A program made the translations under genes and the position numbers. Source: Kaistia defluvii (GTDB lineage Bacteria; Pseudomonadota; Alphaproteobacteria; Rhizobiales; Kaistiaceae). Taken from it: a stretch of 64,000 nt of DNA. The DNA lies in assembly GCF_040548815.1 (NCBI RefSeq), contig NZ_JBEPSM010000001.1:496001-560000 (forward strand). Direction: 5' to 3'. Below are positions 37,821 to 47,057 of this stretch, piece after piece. Each line of letters begins with the position of its first letter. The stretch's first letter is position 1. The notes under the pieces are model-generated. The model was not told where the DNA came from. It searched no databases and saw nothing but the letters and a program-made list of their open reading frames with translations.

Positions 37821-40007
37821 ATGGCGGCCAGGGCCAATTTTTCGATGACTCGACCGCCGGAGCTGGCGGCCGAAAGCGGCGGGGTGTTCGACCCTGCCTC
37901 GGATTCTATCGATCTCTCGGCCCTGTTCGGATTGCTGCGCCGCCAGTGGCTGCTGATCATCCTGACCACGGCGCTGTTCCTCGGCGCCGGCTTTGCCTAT
38001 TCCTACCTGGCCGACAAGATCTACCAGGCGACCACGCGCGTCCTGCTCGATCCGCGCGACAAGCAGCTCGTCGGGCCCGAGGTCGTGCGCCCGACCCAGG
38101 GCGTCGACCTCAGCTGGATCGAGACGCAGGTCGACCTCGTCACCGCATCGGGCACGCTGCGCAAGGTGGTCGAGCGGGAGAACCTGATCGACGATCCGGA
38201 ATTCGGCGGCACCGGCAATCCCTCCGACATGGACGCGGTGCTGACATCGCTGGCCCGGCATGTGCGCGCCGAGCGTGGCGCCCAGACCTATGTCATCGAC
38301 ATCATCGTTTCCTCCACGTCGCCGGAAAAGGCGGCCCGCCTGTCGATCGCTGTCGCGGAAGCCTTCATGGCAAGTCTGACGGAGGCGAAGCAGAACGCCG
38401 CCCGCCAGGCCAATCTGCTGATCGCGCGGCAGATCGACGATCTCAAGGCCAAGGCGCGCGAGGCGGAAGACCGGGTCGAGGCCTATCGCAAGGAGAACGG
38501 CGTCGTCCAGGTCGACGGGCGGCCGGTCGACGAGCAGACGCTGAAGCAGTTGAACGAGGCCAATGTCACGGCGCGGCTGAAGGCGGACGAGGCATCCAGC
38601 CGGCTCGCCAAGCTAGACGCGATCGCGCGGACGACCGGCGGCGATCTCGCCTCGGCACTGTCGTCGATTGATTCCCCCGTGCTCGGACGGTTGAAGGTCG
38701 AATATGCGATGGCCCTGCGCGAGCAGGCGGAGTTGCAGCAGACGCTGGGCGATCGCCATCCGCGCATGCAGGCGATCGGCGCGGACATCGCGCGAAGCCG
38801 CAGCCTGATCACGCAGGAACTGAATACGCTCGTGGCGCGCGCCCGCGTCGACGCCGACCTCGCCAAGTCGCAGGTGGCGAGTTCCGCCGCGGCGCTGGCG
38901 GCCGCCACCCGCAAGGTGAACGAGACCAGCGACGCCAGCGTGGCCTTGCGCGATCTCGAAGGCGAGGCGGCCATCCGCCGCGACGTCTACCGCGCCTTCG
39001 TCGCCCGCGCCCAGGAGACAGGCCTCCAGGAAAATCTGCAGGTCTCCGACGCGCGCATCATCAGCCCGGCGCAGGTGCCGCTCTATCCCTCGTCACCGCG
39101 CAAGAAGATCATCCTGGGACTGGCCGGCATTGGCGGGCTCGGCGTCGGCCTGGCACTGGCGCTCTATCGTGGACGGATGCGGCCGGCCCGGCCGGTGGTG
39201 CGGGAGCCGCTTCCCGTCGTCGAGGATCCGGTCCCCCCGCCGGCTGAACCCGTACCCGCCGCGGCTGTGGCGAGCGAGTCTCCGGACGTGCTTGCCGAAA
39301 TCGGCGTGCCGGGCTCGCTGGCAAGCGGCGATGCGCTGACCGAAGAGGCCGCCGGCGAATTGCTCGGCGGCGTCGCCGTCGACTCCCGTCCTGCCTTCCA
39401 GGCGCTCGCGGAGGCCCTGACCCGGCCCGGCGATACCGAAGGCCCGGCCGTGCATGTCCTGTTCGGCACCGCCGCGAGCGGCGCCATCGCCGCCGTGGCT
39501 TACGGGCTGGCGCGCGTCATGGCGGAACAATCGGTCGAGACGCTGCTGATTGATGCCAATAGCGGCACCGTGACCACGGGCTCCTCATTGATCGGCCGCG
39601 ACGTCCACGGCATTCTCGATGTCGACTTCAATCACGCCCAAGCCGACGCCATCGGCAGCCGGCTCGAGGACACCTCGATCGTGCTTCTCCCCGCCGCCAG
39701 CGCCCGATTGCGCCATGAGATCGGCTTCCACGGCGATCGCCTGGTCGAGACCATCCGTGATGTCGCGGACGGCTTCGAACGGGTGGTGGTCGATCTCGGG
39801 CCATCCTGTCCGCCGGCATTGTTCAACGCGTTGATCGGCATCGCCGACGACGTCGTCATGGTCGTGGACGCGCAGGAGGCAGACTCGCCGGAAATCCGCG
39901 CCATGTTCACCGATCTCCGGCATCTGGTGCCGGAATTGCGCGGAATGGTCGCGACACGGGCGACCACGATCGTCGTCGAAACGCCCCCTGCGACGGCAAC
40001 GGCGTGA
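37821..40007 (+). CDS. Wzz/GumC-type exopolysaccharide chain-length protein with degenerate kinase domain
   Basis: A 728-residue inner-membrane protein. A first membrane segment near residues 45-65 ('QWLLIILTTALFLGAGFAYSY') is followed by a Wzz domain, a long periplasmic coiled coil (about 180-390), the GNVR-like 'EAAIRRDVYRAFVARAQETGLQENLQVSDARIISPAQVPLYPSSPRK' and a second membrane segment near 430-455. The C-terminal part (about 520-728) has the fold of a bacterial tyrosine kinase, but its Walker A position reads 'FGTAASGAIAA' without the GK(S/T), and no Tyr cluster ends the protein. It should set chain length and export without kinase activity. Start ATG 37821 was chosen; other starts exist upstream. 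Confidence 0.88.
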   Translation: MAARANFSMTRPPELAAESGGVFDPASDSIDLSALFGLLRRQWLLIILTTALFLGAGFAYSYLADKIYQATTRVLLDPRDKQLVGPEVVRPTQGVDLSWIETQVDLVTASGTLRKVVERENLIDDPEFGGTGNPSDMDAVLTSLARHVRAERGAQTYVIDIIVSSTSPEKAARLSIAVAEAFMASLTEAKQNAARQANLLIARQIDDLKAKAREAEDRVEAYRKENGVVQVDGRPVDEQTLKQLNEANVTARLKADEASSRLAKLDAIARTTGGDLASALSSIDSPVLGRLKVEYAMALREQAELQQTLGDRHPRMQAIGADIARSRSLITQELNTLVARARVDADLAKSQVASSAAALAAATRKVNETSDASVALRDLEGEAAIRRDVYRAFVARAQETGLQENLQVSDARIISPAQVPLYPSSPRKKIILGLAGIGGLGVGLALALYRGRMRPARPVVREPLPVVEDPVPPPAEPVPAAAVASESPDVLAEIGVPGSLASGDALTEEAAGELLGGVAVDSRPAFQALAEALTRPGDTEGPAVHVLFGTAASGAIAAVAYGLARVMAEQSVETLLIDANSGTVTTGSSLIGRDVHGILDVDFNHAQADAIGSRLEDTSIVLLPAASARLRHEIGFHGDRLVETIRDVADGFERVVVDLGPSCPPALFNALIGIADDVVMVVDAQEADSPEIRAMFTDLRHLVPELRGMVATRATTIVVETPPATATA

Positions 40008-40011
40008 AACC

Positions 40012-41073
40012 ATGGCCCAGGCTCCCATTATCTATGTCGATGAGAGCCATCTCGGCCGCTATGTGACGGGGCTGGAGCGGATCACGCTGGAGCTGTTTTC
40101 CGCAGCCGCGCTGGCGCCCCTTGCCGTCGAGCCGCTGCGCGCTTCCGGCACGCGCGGCATGATCGTGGCGCAGACCATGCGCCTGCCGGCGCGCCTGGCT
40201 TCCAACCGGCGCTCGCTGGCGCTCTGTCCGGGCTTTCCGCCGTCAATTCCCCTGTCGCTGTTTGGCGATCGCGTCATTCCCTATATCCACGACATCTTCC
40301 TGCTGACCCGCAAGCAGGATTTGAACTGGCGCGCCCAGACCTACATGGCGCCCGCGTTCCGGTTCGCCTTGCGCCGCCTGCCATGGCTGCTCGTCAACTC
40401 CGAGACGACCCGCTCCGAGGTCGCCGCCTTCGCTCGGCCCGACGCCGACATCTCGCTCTATCGCCCCCGCGTGCGCGATGTCTTCGGCATTGCGGATCAG
40501 GCGGGCCGGCCTCGCTCCTGGTCAGAGGGCCAGCCGCTCCGGCTGATCGCCATCGGCACGGTCGAGCCGCGCAAGAACCTGCGTGCGGCCGCGGCCATCG
40601 TGGCCGCCCTGCAGGCGATCGGCATCGATGCGCAACTCGACATTGTCGGCAGGCTAGGTTGGGGCAATGAGGTCGAGGCGCTGAAGGCGATGCCGCATGT
40701 CACGCTGCACGGCTATCAGGAGGCCGATCGGGTGCGCGACCTCATCGCGGCCGCGCATGCGCTGATCACCACGTCGCATGACGAGGGCCTCGGCCTCGCG
40801 CCGCTTGAGGCGCAGCATGGCGGTCTCGCGACCATCGCCGCCGACATCAAGGTGTTTTGCGAGGCGCTGGGCGAGTCCGGTCTGCTCGTCGATCCGGCCC
40901 GGCCGGATGCGGCGGCCCAGCAGATCCGCGCCCGGCTCATCGACGCCCCGGATGGCCTTGCCGCCGCTGCGTCGCGAGCTCGCGACAATCTCGACCGCTG
41001 GAACGCAGCTGCCGACCGGGATCACGCGCAACTGATCGAGCGTCTGGCTGCCAAGCTTGCGGCGCGCGGCTAG
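40012..41073 (+). CDS. Glycosyltransferase, GT4 type
   Basis: A 353-residue cytoplasmic GT-B enzyme. 'ESHLGRYVTGLERITLEL' opens the acceptor domain. The donor domain has 'LIAIGTVEPRKNLRAAAAIVAALQ', 'HVTLHGYQEADRVRDLIAAAHALITTSHDEGLGLAPLEAQHGG', the E-x7-E type region of GT4 enzymes. It starts 4 bases after the Wzz/GumC stop and is cotranscribed with it. Sugar donor and acceptor cannot be told. Its stop overlaps the stop of the convergent GH10 gene by 4 bases. Confidence 0.88.
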   Translation: MAQAPIIYVDESHLGRYVTGLERITLELFSAAALAPLAVEPLRASGTRGMIVAQTMRLPARLASNRRSLALCPGFPPSIPLSLFGDRVIPYIHDIFLLTRKQDLNWRAQTYMAPAFRFALRRLPWLLVNSETTRSEVAAFARPDADISLYRPRVRDVFGIADQAGRPRSWSEGQPLRLIAIGTVEPRKNLRAAAAIVAALQAIGIDAQLDIVGRLGWGNEVEALKAMPHVTLHGYQEADRVRDLIAAAHALITTSHDEGLGLAPLEAQHGGLATIAADIKVFCEALGESGLLVDPARPDAAAQQIRARLIDAPDGLAAAASRARDNLDRWNAAADRDHAQLIERLAAKLAARG

Positions 41074-42170
41074 ATCCGTCGATTCCGAAGGGCTTCGGCG
41101 ATGGCGTCGGCGGCCGGCTTCGGCCGGAAGGCCGCGTCGAAGGGCAGGGGGCGGGGCAGACGTTTTGCATCTGGATCCGCCTCGCGCGCCGCATGGTCAT
41201 ACCAGCTGGCGGAATCGGCAAGCTGCCAGGTGATCACGGTCTTCACCGCCGGAACCGCGAGAACCGCCTTCAGGAAATCGCGGTAGCGGGCGGCTACGGC
41301 CGCATCGCGCGTCGGGATGTCGTCGGGAAGGCTGCTGTCATCGACATCCAGTTCCGTGATCATGATGTTGATCTTGCGCTCGCCAAGCTGATGCAGGAAG
41401 TCGGCGAAGCCGGCATCGTCGTAAGGCCGTGCAGGGTCGAGATGGCCCTGCAGCCCCACCGCGTCGAGCCGCACGCCGTCATGCTGGAGACGGTCGACCA
41501 GCTTGAGCAGCCCGGCGCGGATCTTCGCGCCGTCTTCGCTCCAGACTTCGGCCATCGCCTCATTGAGCACCAGTCGGGCCTTCGGGTCGGCCGCTTGCGC
41601 CCGCTTGAACGCCCGGCTGACATAGTCCTGGCCGAACGCCTGCAGCCAGGGCCCGTCGCGAAACCCGCCATCCAGACCATGGCCCGGCCAGAACGGCTCG
41701 TTGACGACGTTCCAGGATGGCAATCGTCCGGCAAAATAGCCGACGGTCTCGTCGATATGCCGGTCGAGCGCCTTCTGCTTCCCGGCCTTGGAGAGGGACA
41801 TCAGCCATTCTGGTCGGCTTTCGTTCCAGGCCAGCGCGTGGCCATGCACCGGCAGGTTGCCAGTGTCTGCGAACGCCAGGATGGCCTCGGCGTCGCCCGG
41901 CAGAAACAGGTTCGCCTCGGGCCGCAGATTGCCGAATATCAGCGCCCAGTCGACGGTGAAGATCCGCGCCTGATGCAGATAGAGCGCCGCCTGGGCGGGG
42001 ATCTCCATCGTGTCCGCGGCGATCGACGTTCCAAAGGTGATGCCCGACTTTTGTGCGATGGCGCCGAGCGTCTCCTCGTTCGTCTGGGCAAACGCGCGGC
42101 TGCCCTGCGACGCGGCGCAGGCCGAGAGGGCGGCACCCATGCGCAGGACATCCCGACGAGAAAATCTCAT
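41070..42170 (-). CDS. Tat-exported endo-beta-1,4-xylanase-like glycanase, GH10
   Basis: A 366-residue enzyme with a twin-arginine signal (residues 1-29; 'SRRDVLRMG', then 'AFA'). The mature part is a complete GH10 barrel: 'HGHALAWNESRPEW', the acid/base Glu158 in 'WNVVNEPFW', and the nucleophile Glu273 in 'IMITELDVDD', followed by 'ITWQLADSASWYDHA'. In an exopolysaccharide locus its job is more likely to cut or size the exported polymer than to digest plant xylan. The start has AGGTGA upstream. It is the only gene on the minus strand within this part of the locus. Confidence 0.92.
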   Translation of the reverse strand: MRFSRRDVLRMGAALSACAASQGSRAFAQTNEETLGAIAQKSGITFGTSIAADTMEIPAQAALYLHQARIFTVDWALIFGNLRPEANLFLPGDAEAILAFADTGNLPVHGHALAWNESRPEWLMSLSKAGKQKALDRHIDETVGYFAGRLPSWNVVNEPFWPGHGLDGGFRDGPWLQAFGQDYVSRAFKRAQAADPKARLVLNEAMAEVWSEDGAKIRAGLLKLVDRLQHDGVRLDAVGLQGHLDPARPYDDAGFADFLHQLGERKINIMITELDVDDSSLPDDIPTRDAAVAARYRDFLKAVLAVPAVKTVITWQLADSASWYDHAAREADPDAKRLPRPLPFDAAFRPKPAADAIAEALRNRRI

Positions 42171-42330
42171 GAAGTCACCTGTGCCGGCTGCGGTTCCAGT
42201 CTTTTTAACCTTCCCAGCTATATCGGTAGCGGACAAGACGTCGTGCGGGTCGCGGGATCGCCGCCGGCACCGCGTCGCCTTCGTGATCCGACAGGCGTTG
42301 AAGCACTCGAGAAGATGCGAGCGGACGACC

Positions 42331-43110
42331 ATGGCAAGCCCTGACATCAAGCGATCGGCAGGCCCGGCGGACCTCGTGCGCATCGATGCCGGTCGCGTCA
42401 ATGTCGCGACGCAGGCCGAGCTGATCGCGCGCGTCATCGCCGATGCGCGGAGCGGCCATGGTGGTTCCGTCTTCACGCTCAATCTCGATCATCTGGTGAA
42501 GCTGCGCGATGATGCCGCCTTTCGCGAGGCCTATGCGGCCGCGACCTATGTCACCGCAGACGGCGCGCCGGTTGTCAGCATCGCCCGGCGGCAGGGGATG
42601 GCGGTCGATCGCGTCACCGGCGCGGATCTGGTCGTGCCGCTGTGCCAGGCGGCGGCCGAGTCAGGTGTTTCCATACATCTGTTCGGCACCTCCGACACGA
42701 TCCGCGATGCCGCCGCGGCTGAGCTCCGGGCCGAGATACCGGGGCTGGTGATCGCCGGATCGGAATCGCCGCCGCGCGGCTTCGACCCGAACGGCGCGGA
42801 GGCGAGGGCGGCCGCCGACCGGATTGCTGCGTCCGGCGCCGGCATATGCTTCGTCGCGCTCGGCGCGCCGAAGCAGGAATTGTTCGCCCACGCCGCCACG
42901 CAGCGCGCCAGCAGTGTCGTCTATATCTGCATCGGCGCCGCGCTCGACTTCATCTCCGGCCACAGCAAACGCGCGCCGGTCGCTTTCCAGCGCACGGGTA
43001 CGGAATGGGTCTGGCGCTTTCTCCAGGAACCGCGCCGGCTCGGCATGCGCTATGCGGGCTCGATGGCCTATTACATCGCTTATCTGCTAAAGGGCTCGCG
43101 TCGCGGCTGA
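42331..43110 (+). CDS. WecG/TagA/CpsF-family glycosyltransferase (GT26)
   Basis: A 259-residue enzyme with 'GGSVFTLNLDHLVKLRDDAAFREAYAAATYVTADGAPVV', 'DRVTGADLVVPLCQAAAESGVSIHLFGTSD' and 'CFVALGAPKQELFAH ... CIGAALDFISGHSKRAPVAFQRTGTEWVWRFLQEPRRLGMRY'. This is the full signature of the family that adds N-acetyl-mannosamine-type sugars or glucose to lipid-linked acceptors. The frame is open upstream; ATG 42331 begins just before the conserved part, though its ribosome site is weak. The next glycosyltransferase follows after 13 bases. Confidence 0.92.
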   Translation: MASPDIKRSAGPADLVRIDAGRVNVATQAELIARVIADARSGHGGSVFTLNLDHLVKLRDDAAFREAYAAATYVTADGAPVVSIARRQGMAVDRVTGADLVVPLCQAAAESGVSIHLFGTSDTIRDAAAAELRAEIPGLVIAGSESPPRGFDPNGAEARAAADRIAASGAGICFVALGAPKQELFAHAATQRASSVVYICIGAALDFISGHSKRAPVAFQRTGTEWVWRFLQEPRRLGMRYAGSMAYYIAYLLKGSRRG

Positions 43111-43123
43111 GGAATACCGGGCA

Positions 43124-44320
43124 ATGCAACACCGCCTGACAATGCTGCATCCGATCGATCCGCGCGGCTCCAAGGTCGGCGGTATCGAGACGCATGTTCG
43201 CCTGATGTTCGAGCGCCATCCGCCGGATTTCGCCGTGCTGTTGGTCGGCGTCGACGAGCGCGGCGATCTCGAGCTTGGCAAGGTGGTGAAGCTTCCGGTC
43301 GGCGACCACACGATCGACTTCCTTCCCGTCGTGCATATCCCCGACAAGGAGATCCACGGCGCGGCCAAGAAGCTGTGGCAATCGGTGACGCTGCGCTTCG
43401 CTCTGGGGGCGCTGCGCTATCTGCCGACCATCCGCCGCGCGGGCGCGGGCCCCAGGGCGACGACCGAATTGCAGCGCTTCGAATTCGCGCCGATCGGACG
43501 GATGCTCGGTCGCCCCGTCGTGCAGCTCGTGCATGGCGAGGGCAGCCGCAAGGACCAGATGGATTCGCTGATCAAGCGCTTCTGGTACATCAACGCCGTC
43601 AACGAGCGCATCGCCTTGCGGCTCGCGAGCCGCATCGTCTGCGTCAACCAGAACATCATCGAGCGCTTCAAGAAGGTGATGCCGCAATTCGTGGCGAAGT
43701 CGGAACTGCTGACCGTCTCGGTCGACATGGACCGCTTTGCGCTGGCGCCCTTTCCCGAAGGCGACGTATTTCGGATCGTCTTTGCCGGCCGCCTCGACGC
43801 GTTCAAGGACCCACCCCTGATGTTCGAGACGATGCGCCGGCTGCATGACGCTCGGGATGGCCGTTTCGAGTTTCACTATATCGGCACCAGCGATCCGCAT
43901 CGCTTCGCGGAGTTTGCCGCGATCGAGCCGTTCACGATCCGGCATGGCTTCCAGAATTCCGAAGGCGTCGCGGCGATCATGCGGCAATGCCATGCCGGCG
44001 TGCTGACCTCGTTCTTCGAGGGAATGCCCTGCTACCTTCTGGAATCGCTGTCGACCGGTCGCCCCGTAGGGGCGATCCGCCTGCCGCAATTCGATCCGTT
44101 GCTTGTGGACGGCGAAAGCGGCTTCCTGGTTGAACGGCCGGCGGATCCGGTCGCCTCGGCGGAGGCGATGACCGCGGGCTTCCTGAAGCTTTGGGACGAG
44201 ATCCAGTCCGGCCAGCTCGATCCCGCCGCGATCCGCGCCAGGGCGGTTCCGTATTCGACCGAGGTGCAGATGCCGAAGCTGTTCGAGCGTCACCGGCAAC
44301 TGGCGGCGGCCCGGAGCTAG
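43124..44320 (+). CDS. Glycosyltransferase, GT4 type
   Basis: A 398-residue GT-B enzyme. 'HPIDPRGSKVGGIETHVRLMFERHPPDF' is the N-terminal acceptor domain with the Gly-rich loop. 'FRIVFAGRLDAFKDPPLMFETMRRLHD', 'HGFQNSEGVAAIMRQCHAGVLTSFFEGMPCYLLESLSTGRPVGA' is the donor domain with the E-x7-E like motif. It is probably cotranscribed with the WecG-type gene. Its end overlaps the end of the convergent glycosyltransferase gene by 4 bases. The sugar is unknown. Confidence 0.9.
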   Translation: MQHRLTMLHPIDPRGSKVGGIETHVRLMFERHPPDFAVLLVGVDERGDLELGKVVKLPVGDHTIDFLPVVHIPDKEIHGAAKKLWQSVTLRFALGALRYLPTIRRAGAGPRATTELQRFEFAPIGRMLGRPVVQLVHGEGSRKDQMDSLIKRFWYINAVNERIALRLASRIVCVNQNIIERFKKVMPQFVAKSELLTVSVDMDRFALAPFPEGDVFRIVFAGRLDAFKDPPLMFETMRRLHDARDGRFEFHYIGTSDPHRFAEFAAIEPFTIRHGFQNSEGVAAIMRQCHAGVLTSFFEGMPCYLLESLSTGRPVGAIRLPQFDPLLVDGESGFLVERPADPVASAEAMTAGFLKLWDEIQSGQLDPAAIRARAVPYSTEVQMPKLFERHRQLAAARS

Positions 44321-45396
44321 TCGCCCCGGCCCTCACGCACGATTTCGTCGAGCAAGGCCTGCCAGGCGGCAAAGCCGGCCTCGCTCGAAAACAGCTTTGC
44401 CCGGGCGATGCGCGGCGCCGGATCGCCGGGATCGGCAAGAGCCGCATCGATCGCATGCGCCATCGACCGCGTGTCGCCAATTGGAACGATCTTGCCGAAC
44501 GTGTCGCCCTGGAGGATTTCGCGCGGGCCGGCGCAGGCGGTGGCGACGACGGGCAGCCCGGCACCCAGCGCCTCGACAGCGACCATGCCGAAGGCCTCCG
44601 TGCGCGACGGGATCACGCAGAGCCGCGCCTCTGCGTAGAGCGGCGCGGGGTCGGTGTAGCCCACGAGGTTCACTTTCCAGCCGAGGTCATGCTCGCGGAT
44701 CAACGCTTCCAACGCTCCGCGCTCGGGCCCTTCGCCGGCAATGGTCAGCGTCGCGTGATGGGTCGCGACGCGGGCAAAGGCCTCGATCAGGTCGCCAAAG
44801 CCCTTTTCGCGCGACAGCCGGCCGACGGCGACGACGGCGGGCGGTCGCGCCGCCAGGCTCCCTGCGTCGACCTCTGTCGGCGGTAGCGGCACGGGATTGT
44901 AGATCCGCACGGTCTTGCCGGCTTCAGCGCCCCAGCGATCGATCATCACGGTTTTCAGCGTCTCCGAGACGCAGACGATCCGGCTGCACAGCTTGGTCAG
45001 GATCGGCATGCCGTAATAGGCGGCGGCGCTGAGCTTGCCGGTCCGGTATTCCTGGAACCCGTGGAACGAGACGACCAGCGGCACGCGGCTGCCGGATACC
45101 ACCTTGGCGAGCGCCAGCTTGGTGGCGTTGCCGGAAAGGGCGGAGAGCGCCACATCCGGCTTGAAATGGCGCAGCAGGCGGGCGAGCCGGGCAATATTGG
45201 CCCGGTTGCCGGGCTTTAGGATCTCGAGCCGGACGGCGGGGTCGAGCGGCGTTGCATCGTCGCCCGCGCCATCGACGACGAGCACGACCTCGTCGCCCTG
45301 CGACGCGAAATGCGAGGCGAGCAGCGCCCAGACGCGCTCTGCCCCGCCGCCGCCGGCGAGCGAACGCGTGTAAAACAGATACTTACGCTTTGCCAT
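44317..45396 (-). CDS. Glycosyltransferase, GT4 type
   Basis: A 359-residue GT-B enzyme: 'LFYTRSLAGGGGAERVWALLASHFASQGDEVVLVV' at the N-terminus, then 'VVAVGRLSREKGFGDLIEAFARVA', 'IAGEGPERGALEALIREHDLGWKVNLVGYTDPAPLYAEARLCVIPSRTEAFGMVAVEALGAGLPVVAT', a textbook GT4 donor site. The frame is open further upstream, but ATG 45396 starts directly before the conserved segment. Transcribed opposite to its neighbours; it shares an 82-base divergent region with the beta-propeller gene. Confidence 0.92.
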   Translation of the reverse strand: MAKRKYLFYTRSLAGGGGAERVWALLASHFASQGDEVVLVVDGAGDDATPLDPAVRLEILKPGNRANIARLARLLRHFKPDVALSALSGNATKLALAKVVSGSRVPLVVSFHGFQEYRTGKLSAAAYYGMPILTKLCSRIVCVSETLKTVMIDRWGAEAGKTVRIYNPVPLPPTEVDAGSLAARPPAVVAVGRLSREKGFGDLIEAFARVATHHATLTIAGEGPERGALEALIREHDLGWKVNLVGYTDPAPLYAEARLCVIPSRTEAFGMVAVEALGAGLPVVATACAGPREILQGDTFGKIVPIGDTRSMAHAIDAALADPGDPAPRIARAKLFSSEAGFAAWQALLDEIVREGRGD

Positions 45397-45478
45397 TAGC
45401 CTGCTCGTTCCGCGTGCCGGAAATGTATCGTATCGAGCCGTAATGCCGAATGCGCGCCGCGCCAAGGAGAGAGATGCC

Positions 45479-46942
45479 ATGCGGATCGATATCCGGCTCG
45501 ACCCGGCGGAATTGCGCGGCTGGCAGGTCGAAGTTGTGGCTGGCCTGCGCGCGCTTCCCGAATGCGAATTCAGGATCTCCAAGGGCAGGGCGACCGGCGG
45601 CCTGCCGAAATCCGCCGAGACACTGTTCTGGCTGGAGCGCACGCTTTTCCACGCCGAACATGGCGCCCTGGCGACCCACGCTGGCTGGCCCGATCTGCCC
45701 ATCGCGGAGGGTGACTGGAACCCGGATCTTCGGATCGATCTCTGTGGCGACGACAGCGGGGACGGCGAGGCCGACATCCTGACGATCCGCTGCGACGGCG
45801 AGCCGCTGGAAGCGGGGGCGCTGGCGGCGGTGCTCGACGAACGCACGCCCTGTTTCGAGACGGTACTGGCGATCGAGGGGGCCTCGCGGGTTCTTTCCGT
45901 CTGGCGGCCGGCGGTCGAGAATCCGCGCAGCGCGACCGCGGCGCTCGGCATGCTGCTCGGCCGCGCCGCCCACATGTTGGTGCATGATGCGGCGCGGCTC
46001 GTCGAGGGCATACCGGCCGGCACCCTCGCCGCTGCACCGGTCCCTCCCAAGCGCAACCGTTCGGCGGCAGGCTTCCTTGCCGCGTCGCTGTCTGCCCGTG
46101 TGCAGCATCGGATCGAAAGGCAGCTGGGACGCGCGCCGAACTGGTTCGTTGCCTGGCGCGAGAGGACGGGTGGTGACGAATTGCCGGTGATCACCCCGAG
46201 CGGTTTTCGCCGGCTCGCCGATGACGGCCAGCGCTTCTATGCCGATCCGTTCCTCTGGGAGCACGACGGCAAGCGCTATCTCTTCGTCGAGGAATTCCCC
46301 TATGCGACGGGCAAGGGCGTCCTTTCGCTCAGCGAGATCGACGGCGATGGCAAGATCGATCGGCCGCGCGTGATCTTCGAGACCGATTGCCATCTCTCCT
46401 ATCCGTTCCTGTTCGAGCATGAGGGCGCTCACTGGATGATCCCGGAGACATCCGCGCGCCGCACCGTCGAGCTCTATCGCGCCGATCCGTTCCCGGATCG
46501 CTGGACGCTGCATTCCGTGCTGCTGGAGAATGTCGATCTCGGCGATGCAACCCTGCAGAAGGTCGGCGACATCTGGTGGATGTTCGCCAGCTCGCGGGAG
46601 CGCTGGACGTCGAGCTGGGACGCGCTCTCGCTCTATCGCGCGCCGTCACCCTTCGGCCCGTGGGAGCCCCATCCCGGCAATCCGGTGATGGTCGACCTTC
46701 ATGCCGCGCGCCCCGCCGGGCGTATCCTCGAGATCGGCGGCCGGCTGGTGCGGCCGGTGCAGAATTGCGACGGGCTTTATGGCGCAGCCTTGGGCTTTGC
46801 CGAAATCCGCACGCTCACGTCCGAGGCCTATGCGCAGACGCTGTCGGCGATGGTGTTGCCATGGGGCGACAATACTGGCCTGCATACCTTCAATCGCAGC
46901 GCGAGCCTGGAAGTGATCGACCTGTTCGGACCGCGCGGCTGA
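45479..46942 (+). CDS. Two-part protein with C-terminal GH43/GINT1-like beta-propeller
   Basis: A 487-residue protein without a signal peptide. The C-terminal half (from about residue 235) shows propeller repeats: 'FYADPFLWEHDGKRYLFVEEF', 'HLSYPFLFEHEGAHWMIPETS', 'VGDIWWMFASS' and 'GNPVMVDLHAARPAGRILEIGGRLVRPVQNCDGLYGAA'. These resemble the five-bladed propellers of GH43 and the N-terminal domain of plant glucosamine inositolphosphorylceramide transferases. The N-terminal half (about 1-230) is not recognised; similar proteins carry a formyltransferase-like fold there. Start ATG 45479 has GGAG 9 bases upstream. A role in polysaccharide synthesis is inferred from position. Confidence 0.7.
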   Translation: MRIDIRLDPAELRGWQVEVVAGLRALPECEFRISKGRATGGLPKSAETLFWLERTLFHAEHGALATHAGWPDLPIAEGDWNPDLRIDLCGDDSGDGEADILTIRCDGEPLEAGALAAVLDERTPCFETVLAIEGASRVLSVWRPAVENPRSATAALGMLLGRAAHMLVHDAARLVEGIPAGTLAAAPVPPKRNRSAAGFLAASLSARVQHRIERQLGRAPNWFVAWRERTGGDELPVITPSGFRRLADDGQRFYADPFLWEHDGKRYLFVEEFPYATGKGVLSLSEIDGDGKIDRPRVIFETDCHLSYPFLFEHEGAHWMIPETSARRTVELYRADPFPDRWTLHSVLLENVDLGDATLQKVGDIWWMFASSRERWTSSWDALSLYRAPSPFGPWEPHPGNPVMVDLHAARPAGRILEIGGRLVRPVQNCDGLYGAALGFAEIRTLTSEAYAQTLSAMVLPWGDNTGLHTFNRSASLEVIDLFGPRG

Positions 46943-47012
46943 GGCACACGCCACGCGACGGCCTTCCATCGCTGGCGGGCAAAAAGGGTGGGATTGACTC
47001 ACTCTCGACAAA

Positions 47013-47033
47013 TATGAAAAAGTTTTTCGCATA
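47013..47033 (+). promoter_or_regulatory. Candidate operator palindrome before the SAH-hydrolase-like gene
   Basis: TATGAAAAAGTTTTTCGCATA contains a perfect GAAAAA/TTTTTC inverted repeat around one central G, with partial pairing further out (TATG and CATA). It lies 24 bases before the gene start, next to a TTGACT hexamer at about 46994. The nearby IclR regulator is a candidate binder. No consensus match is claimed. Confidence 0.35.
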
Positions 47034-47057
47034 GGAAATGGATGCGGGAGACGGGAC

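Noticed and set aside
41070..42170. GH10 gene as evidence for a plant biomass degradation locus
   Set aside because: All neighbours are polysaccharide synthesis and export genes, and no other glycoside hydrolase or sugar uptake gene is nearby.
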